NCBI GenBank assembly: GCA_050185825.1
Contig: JBFWZA010000004.1
Span: forward strand, 62,001 to 126,000
DNA length: 64,000 nt
Source: SZUA-309 sp050185825
GTDB taxonomy: Bacteria > Pseudomonadota > Gammaproteobacteria > Pseudomonadales > Azotimanducaceae
Direction of reading: 5' to 3'
Below, in pieces: positions 23,490 to 32,409 of the stretch. Position 1 is the stretch's first letter. Each line of letters starts with the position of its first letter. Under the pieces are notes generated by a model, which was not told the DNA's origin, did no database searches, and saw only the letters and a list, made by a program, of their open reading frames with translations. The translations under genes were made by a program, and so were the position numbers.

Positions 23490-24704
23490 ATGGACCTGTC
23501 TTACGGGCCCGAGTACGAGGCTTTCCGCGAGGAAGTCCGCACCTTCATCGACACCAATCGGGACAAGGCGCCGAAACCCCGGGCGGGGCTGCGCGCCTCC
23601 GAGACGCTGGCCTGGCAGAAGCTCCTGATCGAGCACGGCTACGCCGCCCGCACCATCCCCAAGGAGTACGGCGGCTATGGCGCCAAGCCGGACATCCTGG
23701 CCTCGCGCATCATCGCCGAGGAGTTCGCCCGGGCGAACGTCAGCTCGGGACTCGGCGGCCAGGGCATCTCCATGCTGGTGCCCACGCTGCTGGAAATGGG
23801 CACGGAGGCGCAGAAGCGGGAGTTCATCCGGCCGACGCTCCACGGCGAGATGATCTGGTGCCAGGGGTATTCGGAGCCCGGCGCGGGCAGCGATCTGGCG
23901 AGCCTGCGCACCTCCGCCGTCCTCGACGGCGACGAGTGGGTGATCAACGGCTCGAAGATCTGGACCTCCACCGCGCACCTCGCCGACTGGATCTTCTGCC
24001 TGGTGCGCACGGAGCCGGAGGCCCCGAAGCACCAGGGCATCTCCTTCCTGCTGTTCCGCATGGACACCCCGGGTATCGAGGTCCGGCCGCTGGTGGACAT
24101 GACCGGCACCGCCAACTTCAACGAGACCTTCTTCACCGACGTGCGCGTGCCCAAGGACCAGATCGTCGGCGCCCGGGGTCAGGGCTGGATGGTGGCCAAC
24201 TCCATTCTCGGCAACGAGCGCGACTCCCTGGGCAACCCGGACGCCACCCTGGGCCGACTCAATGCGCTGATCGAGCTCATGAAAAAGGAGACGGTGAACG
24301 GTGAGCGTGCCATCGACAACCCGGTGCTGCGCGACCGGCTGATGCAGATCCAGGCCCGGGTCATGGCGCTGCGCTGCAACGACCTCAGGGTGCTCTCGGC
24401 CCGGCTCAACCAGGCGGATGCGCGGCTCGCCCGCATGGTGGTGAAGCTGCAGGGCACGGAGCTGCGTCATGATCTGGAGGGTCTCGCCATCGACGTGATG
24501 GGCGAGATCGGCCTCGCCTACCAGGACAACCCGTACCTGCGCGACCAGGGCTCCTGGCAGCACCAGTACATGTTCTTCCTGGGGCTCATCATCGGCGGCG
24601 GCACGTCCCAGATTCAGAAGAACATCATCAGCGAGCGGGGTCTCGGCATGCCGAAAGAGCCCAAATACGAAAAAGGCCAGTTCGCGAAAGCGGCCAGGTC
24701 GTAG
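23490..24704 (+). CDS. Acyl-CoA dehydrogenase (first of a pair)
   Basis: 404 residues with the full acyl-CoA dehydrogenase fold. The FAD/substrate motif is CQGYSEPGAGSDLASLRT, and the C-terminal signature is GGGTSQIQKNIISERGLGMP. It oxidises an acyl-CoA to the enoyl-CoA, passing electrons to ETF. The strong GGGGGAATC upstream fixes the start. Twelve bases separate it from a second, shorter paralogue, an arrangement common for heteromeric steroid or branched side-chain acyl-CoA dehydrogenases; that role is inference. Confidence 0.93.
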   Translation: MDLSYGPEYEAFREEVRTFIDTNRDKAPKPRAGLRASETLAWQKLLIEHGYAARTIPKEYGGYGAKPDILASRIIAEEFARANVSSGLGGQGISMLVPTLLEMGTEAQKREFIRPTLHGEMIWCQGYSEPGAGSDLASLRTSAVLDGDEWVINGSKIWTSTAHLADWIFCLVRTEPEAPKHQGISFLLFRMDTPGIEVRPLVDMTGTANFNETFFTDVRVPKDQIVGARGQGWMVANSILGNERDSLGNPDATLGRLNALIELMKKETVNGERAIDNPVLRDRLMQIQARVMALRCNDLRVLSARLNQADARLARMVVKLQGTELRHDLEGLAIDVMGEIGLAYQDNPYLRDQGSWQHQYMFFLGLIIGGGTSQIQKNIISERGLGMPKEPKYEKGQFAKAARS

Positions 24705-24716
24705 AGGAGCCAGCCC

Positions 24717-25781
24717 ATGGAATTCGGTCTCTCGGAAGAACAGACCCTGCTCGCCGACAGCGTCAACCGCTTCCTCGACGAAGCGAGCCCACTGGACAGG
24801 GTGCGGAAATTCGTCGACACACCGGGCGAGGACGTCTGGCCGGGCCTGGTGGAGCTCGGCATCCCCGGCATCCTCGTCAGCGAAGCGAACGGAGGCTTAA
24901 GCATGACCGCGCTCGATGCGGCCATCGTCGCCGAGGCGCTCGGCTCGCATACGGCACCCGCACCCTTTCTCGGCAGCGCCGTCTTCGCGCCGGTGGCCCT
25001 GCAGGCGGCGGGGGTCAATCCCGGTGAGGTGCTCGCCGCCCTGGTGGCCGGCGAACGACGCCTCGGGATCGCGGTGGGCGAGGCATTCGCCGCCCGCGCG
25101 GATGCCGGAATCACCTCGAGCGGCAGCCGTCTCACCGGCAAGGCCCTGTTCGTGCTCGACTACGGCGCGGACAGCTATCTGCTGGCCGACCGCGAAGGTG
25201 CCCTGTTTCTGGTGGCGGCGGATGCAAAGGGATTGGAAAGTCGCGGGCTCACCACCATCGACCGGACCCGGCGCACCGGTGAGCTGGTGCTGAACGGTGT
25301 TGCGGCCGAGCGGATCAGCGACGATCCCGCCGTGCTGCAGAAAGCGCTGAACTTCGCCCGGGTGATGCTCGCCGCCGATACCCTGGGGGCAGCCCAGAAC
25401 ATGCTCGACCAGGCTGTCGCCTACGCCAACGAGCGGGAGCAGTTCAATCGCCCCATCGGCTCCTTTCAGGCCGTGAAGCACATGTGCGCGGAGATGGCCG
25501 CGCACCTCGAGCCCTGCCGGGCGCTGGTCTGGTATGCGGCCCACGCGCTCGATGAGCTGCCGGAGGAAGCTACGCTGTATGCCTGCCACACCAAGGCGCA
25601 CCTCGCGGAGGTGGGGAAGTTCGTCGCCAAGACCGCCACCGAGGTGCACGGCGGCATGGGTTTCACCGACCTGGTCGGCCTGCACTACTGGTTCAAGCGC
25701 ATCGGCTTCAACCGGCAGCTGCTCGGCACCCCTGAGCAGCTGCGCGAAGACGCCGCCCGGGCTCAGGCGCTGGTCGCCTGA
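24717..25781 (+). CDS. Acyl-CoA dehydrogenase family protein (second of a pair)
   Basis: 354 residues. It has the N-terminal and C-terminal acyl-CoA dehydrogenase domains but a shorter middle region. Recognisable segments are EFGLSEEQTLLADSVNRFL, YANEREQFNRPIGSFQAVKH and TATEVHGGMGFTDLVGLHYW. It probably pairs with the preceding dehydrogenase as an alpha2beta2 enzyme, each subunit contributing part of the FAD site. GAGGAG 13 bases upstream supports the start. The Lon gene follows after 13 bases. Confidence 0.9.
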   Translation: MEFGLSEEQTLLADSVNRFLDEASPLDRVRKFVDTPGEDVWPGLVELGIPGILVSEANGGLSMTALDAAIVAEALGSHTAPAPFLGSAVFAPVALQAAGVNPGEVLAALVAGERRLGIAVGEAFAARADAGITSSGSRLTGKALFVLDYGADSYLLADREGALFLVAADAKGLESRGLTTIDRTRRTGELVLNGVAAERISDDPAVLQKALNFARVMLAADTLGAAQNMLDQAVAYANEREQFNRPIGSFQAVKHMCAEMAAHLEPCRALVWYAAHALDELPEEATLYACHTKAHLAEVGKFVAKTATEVHGGMGFTDLVGLHYWFKRIGFNRQLLGTPEQLREDAARAQALVA

Positions 25782-25794
25782 CCCTGGAGTAGCC

Positions 25795-28146
25795 ATGGCG
25801 GAATCGCGTCTCATCCTGCCCACGCTGCCGCTGAAGAACGTGGTGGTGTTTCCGCAGATCGTGCAGCACCTGGCGGTAGGTCGCCGCCGGTCGCTGGCGG
25901 CGCTGGCGGCGGCGGCGGAAGGCAGGCGTGAGCTCATCGCCGTGGCGCAGCTCGATGCCGGTCAGGAAGATCCGGCATTCGGCGATCTGCATCCGATCGG
26001 CACCGTGGTGGAGATCAAACGGATCGAGCAGCACGACAAGGGCGCTCAGGTGATCGTGCAGGGCACGCGCCGGGTACGCCTGCTCGAGCAGGACCCCTCG
26101 GCGAGCGAGTACCTGCTGCTCGCCGCGGAGCCTTTGCCGGATCTGCTGATGCCCGCCGCCGGCCCGGACGAGAGCGGCGAGACCGCCGCGGTGCACGCCC
26201 TGCTCCGCGAAAATCTGCGACGGGCCCAGCAGATCGCCAGACTCATGGACACCGAGAACGGCGCCCAGATCTACCAGCAGCTCATCGGCGCCATCAGCGA
26301 TCCCGTGGTGCAGATGTACCGCATCGCCAACCTGGCGGACCTCACCGTCGCCAGACAGCAGGAGGTGCTCGCCGCGCCCGACGTGGCGACCCTGATGCAG
26401 GTGGTGCTCGACATCCTCACCCACGAGCAGCAGGTGGCGGAGGTACGCCGGCAGATCGCCGAGCAGGCCCGCGAGGACATGGAAGCCCAGCAGCGCGAGC
26501 ACGTGCTGCGCCAGCAGAAGCGGGCCATCGAGCACGCCCTCGGCGAATCCGACGAGGACGAGGACATCGCCGAGCTGAAGGCGGACCTCAAGGAAGCCGG
26601 GCTCCCGGAGGCCGTGCAGAAGGAGGTCGACCGGGAGCTGAACCGGCTCGGACGGATGTCGTCCAGCGCCGCCGACTACCAGGTAGCGCGGGCCTACCTC
26701 GAGCTCATCGCCGAGCTCCCCTGGCACGCGCGCACCGAAGACCGCCTGGACATCCCCCACGCCGCCCAGGTGCTGGACGAGGACCACTACGGCCTCGAGG
26801 ACGTGAAGGAACGCATCCTCGACGCGCTGGCCGTGATGCAGCTCAATCCGGAAGCGAAGGCGCCCATTCTCTGCTTCGTGGGTCCACCCGGCGTCGGCAA
26901 GACCTCCCTCGGTCAGTCCATCGCCCGGGCCATGGGCCGCAAATTCGAGCGCCTCTCCCTCGGCGGCCTGCACGACGAGGCGGAGCTCAGGGGCCACCGG
27001 CGCACCTACATCGGCGCCATGCCCGGCCGCATCCTGCAGGCCATCCGTCGTGCCGGCGTGACCAACCCGATCCTCATGCTCGACGAGATCGACAAGCTCG
27101 GCCGCGACTTCCGTGGCGACCCGGCCGCCGCCCTCATGGAGATCCTGGACCCGGCCCAGAACCAGGAATTCCGCGACAACTACCTGAACCTGCCTTTCGA
27201 TCTGTCACGGGTGCTGTTCATCACCACGGCCAACACGCTCGAGGGCATCCCGAGGCCGCTGCTCGACCGCATGGAGGTGCTGGAGCTCTCGGGCTACAGC
27301 GACCTCGAAAAGCAGGCCATCGCCCGCCAGTACCTGATCCCCCGCCAGCAGACCCAGACCGGTCTGACCCCGGACCAGCTCGTCATCTCGGACGACGCGC
27401 TCAACCGTATGATCCGCGCCTACACCCGGGAAGCCGGGGTGCGCGAGCTGGAGCGCGTCATCGGCCGGGTGGCCCGCAAGCGCGCCCGGCAGGTGGTGGA
27501 CACGACAACGCCCGTCACCGCGGCCATCGAGCCGGCCGATCTGGCGGTGCTGCTCGGGCCGGAGAGGTTCAAGCCGGATCAGGAACGTCCCACCGCCAAG
27601 CCCGGCGTGGCCGCGGGTCTCGCCTGGACGGAAGCCGGCGGGGATGTGCTCTACGTGGAAGCGACGCTGACCCCGAAGGACGAGAAGGTCACCCTCACCG
27701 GCCACCTCGGCCAGGTGATGCAGGAGTCCGCCCGCGCAGCGCGAAGCCACCTGTGGTCCGTGGCGGAGCATCTGGGTCTCGACCGCCAGAAGATCGAGGA
27801 GAACGGCGTGCACATCCACGTGCCCGCCGGGGCGGTGCCCAAGGACGGCCCCTCCGCGGGGGTGACCATGGCCACGGCCCTCTACTCCGCCTACACCGGA
27901 CGTCCGGTGCCGGACGATCTGGCCATGACCGGCGAGCTCACCCTCTCCGGGCTGGTGCTGCCGGTGGGTGGCATCAAGGAGAAGCTGCTGGCGGCGCACC
28001 GCGCCGGCAAGCGCCGCGTGATCGTGCCTGCCGACAACGAGTCCGACCTGGCCAAGCTGCCCGAGACCGTACGTCGCGATCTGGACGTCATCGTGGTGCG
28101 CAGCATCGAGGAGGTGCTGGCGGTGGCGTTCCCCGGCGCCGACTGA
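25795..28146 (+). CDS. lon: ATP-dependent Lon protease
   Basis: 783 residues, the usual Lon length. N-terminal substrate domain (LPTLPLKNVVVFPQIV), coiled-coil around 220-300, AAA+ domain with Walker A GPPGVGKT and Walker B ILMLDEIDK, then the protease domain with Ser687 (PKDGPSAG) and Lys730 (GGIKEK) as catalytic dyad. It degrades damaged and regulatory proteins in the cytoplasm. ATG 25795 with CTGGAG upstream. Unusually, it follows two acyl-CoA dehydrogenases rather than clpX; a second, canonical Lon may exist elsewhere in the genome. Confidence 0.96.
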   Translation: MAESRLILPTLPLKNVVVFPQIVQHLAVGRRRSLAALAAAAEGRRELIAVAQLDAGQEDPAFGDLHPIGTVVEIKRIEQHDKGAQVIVQGTRRVRLLEQDPSASEYLLLAAEPLPDLLMPAAGPDESGETAAVHALLRENLRRAQQIARLMDTENGAQIYQQLIGAISDPVVQMYRIANLADLTVARQQEVLAAPDVATLMQVVLDILTHEQQVAEVRRQIAEQAREDMEAQQREHVLRQQKRAIEHALGESDEDEDIAELKADLKEAGLPEAVQKEVDRELNRLGRMSSSAADYQVARAYLELIAELPWHARTEDRLDIPHAAQVLDEDHYGLEDVKERILDALAVMQLNPEAKAPILCFVGPPGVGKTSLGQSIARAMGRKFERLSLGGLHDEAELRGHRRTYIGAMPGRILQAIRRAGVTNPILMLDEIDKLGRDFRGDPAAALMEILDPAQNQEFRDNYLNLPFDLSRVLFITTANTLEGIPRPLLDRMEVLELSGYSDLEKQAIARQYLIPRQQTQTGLTPDQLVISDDALNRMIRAYTREAGVRELERVIGRVARKRARQVVDTTTPVTAAIEPADLAVLLGPERFKPDQERPTAKPGVAAGLAWTEAGGDVLYVEATLTPKDEKVTLTGHLGQVMQESARAARSHLWSVAEHLGLDRQKIEENGVHIHVPAGAVPKDGPSAGVTMATALYSAYTGRPVPDDLAMTGELTLSGLVLPVGGIKEKLLAAHRAGKRRVIVPADNESDLAKLPETVRRDLDVIVVRSIEEVLAVAFPGAD

Positions 28147-28170
28147 CCGCTCCGTTCCGGCGAATCCGGC

Positions 28171-28857
28171 TCAGCCGTGCCGCCGGTAGACGAACGCATT
28201 TCCCTGCTTGCCGGCAAGCGTGACCGCCCCGGATTCCCGCAGGCAATACGCCAGCTTCTGCGCGAGCCAGCGCGGCTCGGCCATGGCCGCCGCCAGATCG
28301 GCGGTGGTGAACGCCTCCGGCAGGGGGCCGTCGATCAGGGAGAAAAGGTCACGGCTGCCGCGGATGCGCTGCCGGCCGAGGACCTCGGTCAGCTCCCGGC
28401 TCACCACCCGCCAGCCGCGCCGGCGGCGCACCCGGCCCGGATCGTAGGCACGCACCTCGTCCTCGCGGATCAGCACCACCTCCAGCTCGAAGTTCGGATG
28501 GTCCAGCAGGTGCGGGATGCTGACAAGCTCACGCACGACATGCGCAGCGCTGCCCCGCTTCGGCGACTTCCGGCGGGTTGCCTGCCCGTCCTCCGTCTCC
28601 GGCAGCTTGACGATGTAACGCACCGCGGCGATGGGGTGCACGAGCACCACCCGGTGCGTCTGCACCAGCGTCGCGAGCTTGCGCTTCAGCGGCGCGAAGC
28701 TGCCGGTCTGGATCTCGTAGATCACATCGTCCCCGGCGCGCACATCCGCGACAAAGCTGCCCACGGGGACTTCCTGCTCTGCATTTGCAGTGAGGTAGAG
28801 GTTCTTCAGGGCCTGGTGGAGGGGACCTTCGTTTAGAGTACCGATGTGTGGTGCCAT
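28171..28857 (-). CDS. Conserved hypothetical protein with probable PD-(D/E)XK-like nuclease core
   Basis: 228 residues. The N-terminus IGTLNEGPLHQALKNLY followed by FVADVRAGDDVIYEIQTGSF and RKLATL has the D-x(n)-E-x-Q spacing of PD-(D/E)XK enzymes. The C-terminal half is rich in basic residues (GRVRRRRGWRVVSREL) and ends in a helical, winged-helix-like segment. I recognise this as a widespread hypothetical family but know no function. Nucleic acid binding or cleavage is inference. It is convergent with lon. Confidence 0.65.
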   Translation of the reverse strand: MAPHIGTLNEGPLHQALKNLYLTANAEQEVPVGSFVADVRAGDDVIYEIQTGSFAPLKRKLATLVQTHRVVLVHPIAAVRYIVKLPETEDGQATRRKSPKRGSAAHVVRELVSIPHLLDHPNFELEVVLIREDEVRAYDPGRVRRRRGWRVVSRELTEVLGRQRIRGSRDLFSLIDGPLPEAFTTADLAAAMAEPRWLAQKLAYCLRESGAVTLAGKQGNAFVYRRHG

Positions 28858-28942
28858 CGGGGCGATTTAGTCAGTTCGTCGGTGGAGAGTCCAGGGGCGA
28901 GGTTGTCTGGCCTTCTGCTTGCTGGGCACCGGTCGCAGACGA

Positions 28943-29032
28943 CGGGAAGGGGATGCGGGAGACGCATGAAGCCATCCCTGGCGCTCGGGCTGCGCCATCC
29001 CTGGCGCAGACCGCTCCCGCATCCCCTTCCCG
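28943..29032. repeat. Foldback repeat A: variable stem around a conserved core
   Basis: Arms 28943-28961 and 29014-29032 pair perfectly over 19 bp. The enclosed core (28962-29013) is the reverse complement of most of the core of repeat B, differing at only about four positions over some 57 bases, whereas the stems of A and B have unrelated sequences. The core itself contains TGCGCCA and TGGCGCA-type hairpins. Confidence 0.8.
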
Positions 29033-29122
29033 CCCTCTACGCCCTCCCACCACACCCCAACACCAATCGACCCGCACTGGTTTCGCCAAGCAACAGCGCC
29101 CATCGCCCCCGATGCCCTCGCC

Positions 29123-29157
29123 CTGATGTGGCCGGATTCACACCCCGGCCACATCAG
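29123..29157. terminator. Perfect 13-bp hairpin between the two foldback repeats
   Basis: CTGATGTGGCCGG (29123-29135) pairs with CCGGCCACATCAG (29145-29157) around a nine-base loop. No T tract follows on either strand, so it may be a processing or protein-binding hairpin instead of an intrinsic terminator. The rest of 28858-29480 contains no plausible gene. Confidence 0.5.
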
Positions 29158-29251
29158 TAGCGCAAGGTAGCCGGCACACCGCTGCGTTGTGGGACATCAT
29201 CGTGACGCGGGCAGCACGTTTCGTTGGCGTTGCCATCGACACCTGGATTGA

Positions 29252-29365
29252 GGAGCGAGGCTGGGGAATGGGCTTACGAGAGCGGTCTGCGCCATGGATG
29301 GCGCAGCCCGAGCGCCAGGGACGGCTTCACGCGTCTCTCGGAAGCCCATTCCCCAGCCTCGCTCC
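29252..29365. repeat. Foldback repeat B: variable stem around a conserved core
   Basis: Arms 29252-29275 and 29342-29365 pair perfectly over 24 bp; inside them CGAGAG and CTCTCG extend the pairing. The core contains the perfect hairpin TGCGCCA-TGGA-TGGCGCA and the sequence GCCCGAGCGCCAGGGA. It is in the opposite orientation to repeat A, about 220 bp away. Confidence 0.8.
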
Positions 29366-29480
29366 GGACTCTATGACGACGAAAGGGAACACACCCGACA
29401 GAACGTGACGCCCGCCAAAACCGAAGGCATACTCGACGGCCCTGACACGAAACCAGTCACACCAATAAGGGGAGACACTG

Positions 29481-29777
29481 ATGAGCGCAGACGGCACCTG
29501 GAACACCACCATGAACACCCCCATGGGGGCGCAGAACGGTACCCTGACCCTGGCCACCAGCGGCAGCAGCCTGTCCGGCAAGCTGAAAGGTCCGCAGGGG
29601 GAAATCGAGATCGCCGACGGCACGGTGGACGGCAACAAGCTCGCCTGGAAGGCCAGCATCACCTCGCCCATGGCCATGACGCTGGAATTCAGCGCCACGC
29701 TGGACGGCGACGCCATGAGCGGCAACGTCAAGCTCGGCGCCTTCGGCAACGCCACGTTCACCGGCACGCGTGCCTGA
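29481..29777 (+). CDS. Small conserved hypothetical protein, beta-rich
   Basis: 98 residues, no signal peptide. Alternating short polar and hydrophobic strands (GTLTLATSGSSLSGKLKG, GNKLAWKASI, MTLEFSATLDGDAMSGNVKL) suggest a small all-beta barrel or sandwich. GGGGAGA six bases before the ATG supports translation. It precedes the acyl-CoA carboxylase gene by 33 bases and may be co-transcribed with it. Function unknown. Confidence 0.75.
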   Translation: MSADGTWNTTMNTPMGAQNGTLTLATSGSSLSGKLKGPQGEIEIADGTVDGNKLAWKASITSPMAMTLEFSATLDGDAMSGNVKLGAFGNATFTGTRA

Positions 29778-29810
29778 TCGTCCCCGGCCAGGCGCGGCAG
29801 CGCCGTTGCT

Positions 29811-31361
29811 GTGAGCTGGGAAGAGGAAGTCGATGAGCTGAGACGGCGTGAGCAGCTGGCTCACGCCATGGGCGGCCCTGACAAGGTCGCCCGCCAGCAC
29901 GAGTTCAACAAGCTCACCATCCGCGAGCGCATCGATGCGGTCGCCGACGGGCAGAGCTTTCACGAGATCGGGGCGCTGGCCGGCGTCGGCCGCTATGACG
30001 ACGACGGCAACCTGATCGAATTCACCCCGGCCAACTTCGTGTTCGGCACCGCCGAGATCGAGGGACGGCCGGTGATTCTTTCCGGCGACGACTTCACGGT
30101 CCGCGGCGGCTCCGCGGATGCCTCCATCGCCGGTAAGCGCCTTCAGGCGGAAGGGCTGGCGCTGGAGCTGCGTCTGCCGCACATCCGGCTGGTGGACGGC
30201 ATGGGGGGTGGCGGCTCGGTGAAGACCATCGAGATGGCCGGCCGCACCTACATCCCGGAGGTTCGCGGCTGGGAGACCGTGGTGCGGCACCTGGCGGTGG
30301 CACCCTCCGTCTCCCTGGCACTCGGCTCGGTGGCCGGCATCGGCGCGGCGCGGGTGGCGACCAGCCACTACAGCCTGATCGTCCGCGATTCGGCCCAGAT
30401 GATGATCGCCGGCCCGGCGCTGGTGGACTGGGCGAGCCTCGGCGATGTCAGCAAGGAGGAGCTCGGCGCTTCCAGAATCCACACCCGTAACGGCGCCATC
30501 GACGACGAGGTGGCCACCGAGGCCGAAGCCTTCGAGCGGGCGAAGCGGTTCCTGTCCTACCTGCCTTCCAGCGTCGACGAGCTGCCGCCCGTCACACCCT
30601 GCAGCGACGACCCTGACCGTCGCGACGAGCGTCTCATCGATCTGATCCCCAGGGACCCCCGCAAGGTCTACAAGATGCAGACGCTCATCGATGCGGTGGT
30701 GGATGCGGGCTCGTTCTTCGAGATCGGCTGTAAGTGGGGCAGATCCATCACCACCGGCCTTGCGCGGCTGAACGGCGTACCGGTGGCGCTCTTTGCCGAG
30801 AACCCCATGGTCTACGGCGGCGCCTGGACGGCGGACGCAAGCCGCAAGCTGATCCGACTGATCGACCTGGCGGCCACGTTCCACCTGCCGCTGGTGCACC
30901 TGGAAGACTGTCCCGGATTCCTCATCGGCAAGCAGTCCGAGGAAGCGGCCACCATCCGCTTCGGCTCCCAGGCGCTGGCGGCGCTCGGCCAGGCGCCGGT
31001 GCCGTTCTGCTGCGTGGTGGTCAGGAAGGCCTTCGGCGTGGCGGGAGCCGCCAATCACAAACCCGGCAGTCATCACCTGCGCGTGGCCTGGCCGTCCGGC
31101 GACTGGGGCTCGCTGCCCATCGAGGGTGGCATCGAGGTGGCTTACAAGGCGGAGCTGGCCGAGGCCGACGACTACGACGCCCACCTCGCGAAGATCAAGG
31201 CCCGCCTCAACCGGGTGCGGTCGCCGTTCCGTTCCGCCGAATTTTTCGAGATCGAGGAGATCATCGATCCCCGCGCCACCCGATCGGTGCTCACCCGCTG
31301 GGTGAAGCTGGCGCGGCGCGTGCTCGATACGGAACCCGCCCGATTCTGGTACCGGCCCTGA
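29811..31361 (+). CDS. Acyl-CoA carboxylase beta (carboxyltransferase) subunit
   Basis: 516 residues of the propionyl/methylcrotonyl/geranyl-CoA carboxyltransferase family. Features: RQHEFNKLTIRERIDAVADG, SGDDFTVRGGSAD, the oxyanion-type motif DGMGGGGSVKTIE, and GGAWTADASRKLIRLIDLA. It transfers carboxyl from biotin to an acyl-CoA. No biotin carboxylase or BCCP gene is nearby, so partners must be elsewhere, or it may be a divergent, decarboxylase-like member. GTG start at 29811 without a clear Shine-Dalgarno. Confidence 0.88.
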   Translation: MSWEEEVDELRRREQLAHAMGGPDKVARQHEFNKLTIRERIDAVADGQSFHEIGALAGVGRYDDDGNLIEFTPANFVFGTAEIEGRPVILSGDDFTVRGGSADASIAGKRLQAEGLALELRLPHIRLVDGMGGGGSVKTIEMAGRTYIPEVRGWETVVRHLAVAPSVSLALGSVAGIGAARVATSHYSLIVRDSAQMMIAGPALVDWASLGDVSKEELGASRIHTRNGAIDDEVATEAEAFERAKRFLSYLPSSVDELPPVTPCSDDPDRRDERLIDLIPRDPRKVYKMQTLIDAVVDAGSFFEIGCKWGRSITTGLARLNGVPVALFAENPMVYGGAWTADASRKLIRLIDLAATFHLPLVHLEDCPGFLIGKQSEEAATIRFGSQALAALGQAPVPFCCVVVRKAFGVAGAANHKPGSHHLRVAWPSGDWGSLPIEGGIEVAYKAELAEADDYDAHLAKIKARLNRVRSPFRSAEFFEIEEIIDPRATRSVLTRWVKLARRVLDTEPARFWYRP

Positions 31362-31391
31362 AGCCGGCGTTTCCGAACCGCCGCCGGGCCG

Positions 31392-31931
31392 CTATGGGGA
31401 CGGGCGGCCGGACCGATTCTCATCCTCCAGCGGCACCATGATGTGTGCGTAGGGCGTGTCCTTCCACATGATGTAAGGTCCGCCTGCCCAGGGATCGTCG
31501 GGAATACCTTCCAGCAGCGCTCTCGGTACCGCGATCATCAGGTGAGCGCCTTCCTTGATGAAATCGGGCGCATCCGCACCGGCCGCAGGATCCGAATTGC
31601 TCACCCCGGCGTCACCGGCCAGCATGTAGGAGAAGCCGACCTTCTCCACCGTGTAGTCCTTTCCCTCGCCCATCGCCTGCATGATCTGCATCCAGACCGC
31701 ATCGTTGCACATGGGGGCATTGTCGTCCGGCAGCGTCTCCGGCAGGCAGGTCCAGCCGTTGGCACCGTGAGCCAGCACTTCGCCCCTGTACATGACGGTG
31801 GCATCGGCGCTGATCAGATCCGGTGCGGCCGATTTCGCCTGAGCGATGAGCGCATCGCGCTCATCCGGGTGGGCGGTGGCCGCGAAAATCCCGATCAGAA
31901 CCGCGCAGAGCGTGTTAACAAGCTGTTTCAT
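31392..31931 (-). CDS. Periplasmic conserved hypothetical protein
   Basis: 179 residues with an N-terminal signal peptide (KQLVNTLCAVLIGIFAATA). The mature part contains two cysteines (WTCLPE, MCNDAVW) and conserved-looking segments SADATVMYRGEVLAHG and GGPYIMWKDTPYAHIMVP. Start supported by GGAGAGGAGG upstream. Similar secreted proteins are annotated only as hypothetical. Convergent with the carboxylase gene, 30 bases apart. Confidence 0.75.
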   Translation of the reverse strand: MKQLVNTLCAVLIGIFAATAHPDERDALIAQAKSAAPDLISADATVMYRGEVLAHGANGWTCLPETLPDDNAPMCNDAVWMQIMQAMGEGKDYTVEKVGFSYMLAGDAGVSNSDPAAGADAPDFIKEGAHLMIAVPRALLEGIPDDPWAGGPYIMWKDTPYAHIMVPLEDENRSGRPSP

Positions 31932-32080
31932 GTCATCCTCCTCTCCCGTTTCCCAACCATGAAAACATCCTCGACAGGCACCCGCAACGTTACCCGCCGC
32001 CGACGCGCAACCCGCGCCGCGAGATTCCGATCCCGGCCCTGATCTAGAATGGCATCCCCGACACTCAGCGAGGGAGCCTC

Positions 32081-32404
32081 ATGAATGCCTCCATGCGCCC
32101 CAGTTTCTGGCTCATCGCCGGCCTGACCCTGTCCGGCTGGGCATCTGCCAACCCGGTCACCTGTCTGTCCGGAGATCTCACCCGGAAGATCGAGGTGGTG
32201 TATGCGAATCCCGGGCAGGCCGTTCCCTGCGAGGTGATCTACGACAAGTCCGCCGAGGGTTCCATCGAGACCGTCTGGCGCGCGAATTTCGAAGCGGGCT
32301 ACTGCGAAGCCCGGGCCATGTCGCTGGTGGAAAAGCTGTCCGCGTCGGGCTGGACCTGCGCGTCCACCTCGGCGGAAACCGGGGCTGACAACGGCACCGA
32401 CTGA
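32081..32404 (+). CDS. Small secreted hypothetical protein
   Basis: 107 residues. Signal peptide FWLIAGLTLSGWASA, then a mature domain with Cys residues in TCLSGD, VPCEVIYD, YCEARA and WTCAS, likely forming two disulfides. The segment RKIEVVYANPGQAVPCEVIYDK (here split as RKIEVVY and VPCEVIYDK) recurs in small proteobacterial periplasmic proteins of unknown function. GAGGGAG before the ATG supports the start. Five bases before the SDR gene. Confidence 0.7.
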   Translation: MNASMRPSFWLIAGLTLSGWASANPVTCLSGDLTRKIEVVYANPGQAVPCEVIYDKSAEGSIETVWRANFEAGYCEARAMSLVEKLSASGWTCASTSAETGADNGTD

Positions 32405-32409
32405 CGGCC

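Noticed and set aside
28943..29365. Foldback repeats read as a small CRISPR array or insertion-sequence ends
   Set aside because: Only two copies in opposite orientation, spacing far too large for CRISPR, no cas or transposase gene nearby.
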